From JAIXUI01 sp943373175 (GTDB taxonomy: Bacteria > Bacteroidota > Bacteroidia > UBA7662 > JAIXUI01), in assembly GCA_943373175.1 (NCBI GenBank), contig CALSBM010000006.1, positions 12,282 through 76,281 on the forward strand: a stretch of 64,000 bases of DNA, given 5' to 3'. The position numbers and the translations under genes were made by a program. The notes beneath the pieces were generated by a model that saw only the letters and a program-made list of their open reading frames with translations, was not told the origin of the DNA and did no database searches. Positions 61,105 to 64,000 of the stretch are shown here, piece by piece (position 1 is the first letter of the stretch; the number at the start of each line of letters is the position of its first letter).

Positions 61105-63000
61105 ATGAGAAAAATCATTGGCATCGACTTAGGCACCACCAATTCCTGCGTTGCAGTTATTGAAGGCGCCGACACTGTGGTGATTCCTAACAGCGAAGGC
61201 CGCAATACTACCCCATCAGTTGTAGCATTCCTCGACAATGGCGAAATCAAAGTAGGTGATCCGGCCAAACGCCAAGCCATCACCAACCCAAACAAAACCA
61301 TCGCCTCCATCAAGCGCTTCATGGGTCGCAAGCACAGCGAAGTAGCTGGAGAACTCAAGTACGTTGCCTACAACGTTGCCAAAGGCGACAACGACACCCC
61401 TCGCGTAAAAATCGACGACAAACTCTACACTCCGCAAGAAATCTCGGCTATTACCCTTCAGAAAATGAAGAAAACTGCCGAAGACTACCTCGGTTACGAA
61501 GTTAAAGAAGCCGTTATCACCGTTCCTGCCTACTTCAACGACGCTCAACGCCAGGCAACCAAAGAAGCCGGAGAGATTGCAGGCCTCAAAGTAGCCCGTA
61601 TCGTTAACGAGCCTACCGCAGCAGCCCTTGCTTATGGCCTCGACAAACGAAACCGCGATATGAAAATCGCCGTGTTCGACCTCGGCGGCGGAACGTTCGA
61701 CGTTTCCATTCTCGAACTCGGTGACGGCGTCTTCGAGGTGAAGTCAACCGACGGCGATACCCACCTCGGCGGCGACGACTTCGACAACATCATCATCCAG
61801 TGGCTTGCCGACGAGTTTCGTAAAGAAGAAGGCGTTGACCTTCGCCAAGATCCTATGGCGCTTCAGCGCTTGAAAGAAGCTGCGGAGAAAGCCAAAATTG
61901 AGCTTTCTTCCTCCCAAGACACCGAAATCAATCTGCCGTACATCTTCCCAGTAAACGGCGTTCCTAAACACTTAGTAAAGAAATTGTCGCGTGCTCGCTT
62001 CGAGCAACTCGCCGACGAGCTGGTGCAGCGCACCCTCGAGCCTTGTCGCCGTGCCATGAAAAACTCTGGTTATACCGTCAACGAAATCGACGAAATTATC
62101 CTCGTAGGGGGCTCTACCCGTATTCCTAAAATTCAAGAAGTAGTAGAACAATTCTTCGGTAAGAAACCATCCAAAGGCGTGAACCCCGACGAAGTAGTGG
62201 CTGTAGGTGCTGCCATCCAAGGTGGAGTACTCGCCGGCGACGTTCAAGGTGTGCTCCTGCTCGATGTTACCCCACTTTCTCTCGGTATCGAGACAATGGG
62301 CAACGTGATGACACGCCTTATCGACTCCAATACTACTATTCCAACCAAGAAAAGCCAAGTGTTTTCAACCGCTGCCGACAGCCAACCTTCGGTAGAAATT
62401 CATGTTCTCCAAGGCGAGCGCACCATGGCAACAGACAACAAAACCATCGGACGCTTCCACCTCGACGGCATTCCACCGGCACCACGCGGCGTTCCACAGA
62501 TTGAAGTAACCTTCGACATAGATGCAAACGGAATCCTGAACGTTTCCGCCAAGGATAAAGCCACCGGCAAAGAGCAGAAAATTCGCATCGAAGCCTCTTC
62601 AGGCCTCAGCAAAGAAGAAATCGATCGCATGAAACAGGAAGCCGAAGCCAATGCCGATGTTGACCGTAAGAAGAAAGAAGAAGCCGAGAAAATCAACAAC
62701 GCCGACAGCCTCATCTTCTCCACCGAAAAGCAATTGAAAGAGTATGGCGACAAGATTCCGGCAGACAAGAAGGGCGCAATCGAAACCGCCTTGGGTGAGC
62801 TGAAACAAGCGTACGACAGCCGCGACTTGACCCGCATCGACAGCGCGATGGAAACGTTGAACAAAGCTTGGGAAGCCGCTTCACAAGACATGTACAACGC
62901 CCAGCAACAGACAGAACAAGCCGGTCCCGACGCTAACGGAGCACAAAGCAAAAACCCTAACGACGAAGTCACCGATGTAGATTTCGAAGAAGTGAAGTAA
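61105..63000 (+). CDS. dnaK: Chaperone DnaK (Hsp70)
   Basis: 631 residues. Protein-folding ATPase working with DnaJ and GrpE. Hsp70 signatures: IGIDLGTTNSCVAVIEG (5-21), IAVFDLGGGTFDVSILELGD (about 188-207), IILVGGSTRIPKIQEVVE (about 332-349); substrate domain with LLLDVTPLSLGIETMG and VLQGERTMATDNKTIGRF; C-terminal lid ending in a Gln/Asn-rich stretch and EVTDVDFEEVK, the usual D-x-D/E-F-x-x-V/I-K end. dnaJ and grpE are not next to it. A terminator follows. Confidence 0.98.
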   Translation: MRKIIGIDLGTTNSCVAVIEGADTVVIPNSEGRNTTPSVVAFLDNGEIKVGDPAKRQAITNPNKTIASIKRFMGRKHSEVAGELKYVAYNVAKGDNDTPRVKIDDKLYTPQEISAITLQKMKKTAEDYLGYEVKEAVITVPAYFNDAQRQATKEAGEIAGLKVARIVNEPTAAALAYGLDKRNRDMKIAVFDLGGGTFDVSILELGDGVFEVKSTDGDTHLGGDDFDNIIIQWLADEFRKEEGVDLRQDPMALQRLKEAAEKAKIELSSSQDTEINLPYIFPVNGVPKHLVKKLSRARFEQLADELVQRTLEPCRRAMKNSGYTVNEIDEIILVGGSTRIPKIQEVVEQFFGKKPSKGVNPDEVVAVGAAIQGGVLAGDVQGVLLLDVTPLSLGIETMGNVMTRLIDSNTTIPTKKSQVFSTAADSQPSVEIHVLQGERTMATDNKTIGRFHLDGIPPAPRGVPQIEVTFDIDANGILNVSAKDKATGKEQKIRIEASSGLSKEEIDRMKQEAEANADVDRKKKEEAEKINNADSLIFSTEKQLKEYGDKIPADKKGAIETALGELKQAYDSRDLTRIDSAMETLNKAWEAASQDMYNAQQQTEQAGPDANGAQSKNPNDEVTDVDFEEVK

Positions 63001-63020
63001 TTACACCCCTCCACATCCCC

Positions 63021-63051
63021 AACCCCGGCCTACCAGTCGGGGTTTTTTTTT
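63021..63051 (+). terminator. Rho-independent terminator after dnaK
   Basis: Stem AACCCCG / CGGGGTT (63021-63027 and 63038-63044) with a ten-base loop and a T tract, 20 bases after the stop codon. Confidence 0.88.
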
Positions 63052-63287
63052 GAAGAAAACGCTTCTTGGGCATGTTCGTAACTCTCTAAATGTGAAACAA
63101 TCACTACGCCTCAAACTGCGTCCACTAAAATTGCCGTCTTTGATAACGTCACTTAAAGGCTCACGACGCACAAGCAACCCAACAGCAGAAAAGCGGAACA
63201 TCTACTGAAAGAAAACGTAAACACTAAGTGGGCAAACCATACCCTTAGACCAAAACACCAACCGACCGTGAGTTAGAATTAGAACAA
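63052..63287. other. Intergenic stretch without a recognisable gene
   Basis: Between the dnaK terminator and the structured element. Short frames on both strands match nothing and are not preceded by promoter elements. Confidence 0.45.
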
Positions 63288-63511
63288 TTTGGGCGTGTCC
63301 CCCGCGCCTTACACACCAGCACACCGCCAATTCCATCACCCACAACCCATAGCATCATTCGGACGGCGCGGCGGTCGTGCCCTTGTGGGGTTCCGTACGG
63401 GCCGGGCGGAAAGTTCAGCATCCCTACAACCCATCCCCAATCAACCACCGCATCAATTGCCGCCCTGCCCGCACCCGGCTTCGCCGGCCCACCAGGCCAC
63501 TCACGCGAGGA
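63288..63511 (+). repeat. Structured intergenic element, copy B
   Basis: Same plan as the element at 2081-2261, read here on the plus strand. It begins TTTGGGCGTGTCCCC and ends CTCACGCGAGG. Helices: CCGCGCC (63302-63308) with GGCGCGG (63365-63371); GGGCCGGGCGG (63399-63409) with CCGCCCTGCCC (63460-63470), one mismatch; hairpin CCGGC-TTC-GCCGG (63475-63487). The core TGGGGTTCCGTAC (63386-63398) is identical to copy A. Stems differ from copy A yet stay paired. The tandem array begins 20 bases further on. Confidence 0.8.
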
Positions 63512-63531
63512 ACGGGCAACGCCGCATCACC

Positions 63532-64000
63532 GATACCCTGAAAAAGTCGAACAATATTCATTTCACCCTTCTCTATAAACCTGTAATCCCTTCGGGATTA
63601 ACGGAATCTATCCAGACCCTGAAAGGGTCTAAGGTTTATAGAACATAATCGTTGGCCGCGGTTTCTGCGACCCTTTCAGGGTCGAACAAAATCCTCTCGA
63701 ACATTTTCTATAAACCTGTAATCCCTTCGGGATTAACGGAATCTATCCAGACCCTGAAAGGGTCAAAGGTTTATAGAACGGAAGCATCACCCACACCTGC
63801 GACCCTAAAAGGGTCGAACAATATTCGTTTTACCATGGTCTATAAACCTGTAATCCCTTCGGGATTAATGGAATCTATACCGACCCTGAAAGGGTCAAAG
63901 GTTTGTAGAACGAAATCATCACCCACACCTGCGACCCTAAAAGGGTCGAACAATATTCGTTTTACCCTTATCTATAAACCTGAAATCCCTTCGGGATTAA
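63532..64000. repeat. Tandem array of 132-135 bp units with nested inverted repeats
   Basis: Units start at 63572, 63707, 63839 and 63971 (the last cut by the window edge), with a decayed fragment of an earlier unit at 63532-63571. Each unit has an outer pair TCTATAAACCT ... AAGGTTTATAGA enclosing two hairpins, AATCCC-TTC-GGGATT and GACCCT-GAA-AGGGTC, then after a linker a third hairpin CGACCCT-NNN-AGGGTCG (TTC loop in unit 1, AAA in 2 and 3). Differences between units fall in loops or linkers, or turn a pair into G-T. No coding potential. Confidence 0.9.

Noticed and set aside
63289..63648. 119-residue ORF across the structured element and array
   Set aside because: Proline- and histidine-rich translation of structured repeat DNA; the repeat explains the sequence and frames are not kept between copies.
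63532..64000. CRISPR array
   Set aside because: Repeat units are 132-135 bp and contiguous, with internal hairpins and almost identical 'spacers'; there are no cas genes.

Overview
The window reads as chromosomal DNA of a member of the Bacteroidota. The evidence is three secreted proteins with type IX secretion (T9SS) C-terminal sorting domains, a PorV/PorQ-family barrel, a fused alpha+beta 2-oxoacid dehydrogenase E1, a TraR/DksA protein that has lost its zinc ligands, menaquinone synthesis (MenA), a RemB/Wzi-like barrel, and promoters of the Bacteroidota type TTG-N19-TAnnTTTG (clearest at 23773-23802). The class within the phylum cannot be fixed from this sequence. I see no rRNA, tRNA, CRISPR array or intact transposase.

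Layout. 0-6 kb: a cut-off VOC gene, selO, a structured repeat, and two T9SS cargo proteins. 5.9-11.2 kb: gcvP and pdxJ (overlapping), an FKBP isomerase, and divergent menA. 11.4-18.3 kb: a small HTH protein, then gyrB-lolD-recQ-uvrC on the plus strand. 18.2-25.0 kb: a DUF4349 lipoprotein, lspA, a DksA-like gene, metK, the fused E1, a divergent Rrf2 regulator with a textbook promoter, and trmB. 25.2-30.7 kb: an AT-rich island on the minus strand with a small ORF, a DEDDh exonuclease, a DUF262-DUF1524 protein, a second large DUF262 protein and a WYL regulator. It is compact, overlapping and compositionally foreign. 31-38 kb: scattered housekeeping and envelope genes. 38-48 kb: an NHL lipoprotein with a PorV-like barrel, then a surface polysaccharide cluster (glycosyltransferase, methyltransferase, flippase, Wzi/RemB-like barrel, mannose-1-phosphate guanylyltransferase, CapD-like dehydratase). 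48-57 kb: DciA-like, purL, a Spy-like protein, a gene-poor stretch, a methyltransferase, a polysaccharide deacetylase, dtd, purM, a CCG-domain Fe-S protein and DUF2071. 57.1-59.4 kb: a second AT-rich insert, a Septu-type PtuA/PtuB defence pair. 59.5-63 kb: an MFS transporter and dnaK. 63-64 kb: a gene-free stretch of structured repeats.

Three things stand out. (1) The 25.2-30.7 kb operon looks like a GmrSD-like, modification-dependent restriction module split over two DUF262 proteins, joined to an exonuclease and a WYL regulator; I know of no named system with exactly this set. (2) Two diverged copies of one structured element, at 2.1 kb (minus) and 63.3 kb (plus), share a 13-base core, and in at least three helices both arms have changed while pairing is kept. 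(3) A tandem array of about 132-135 bp units at the right edge folds into a branched structure and begins just after the second copy of that element.
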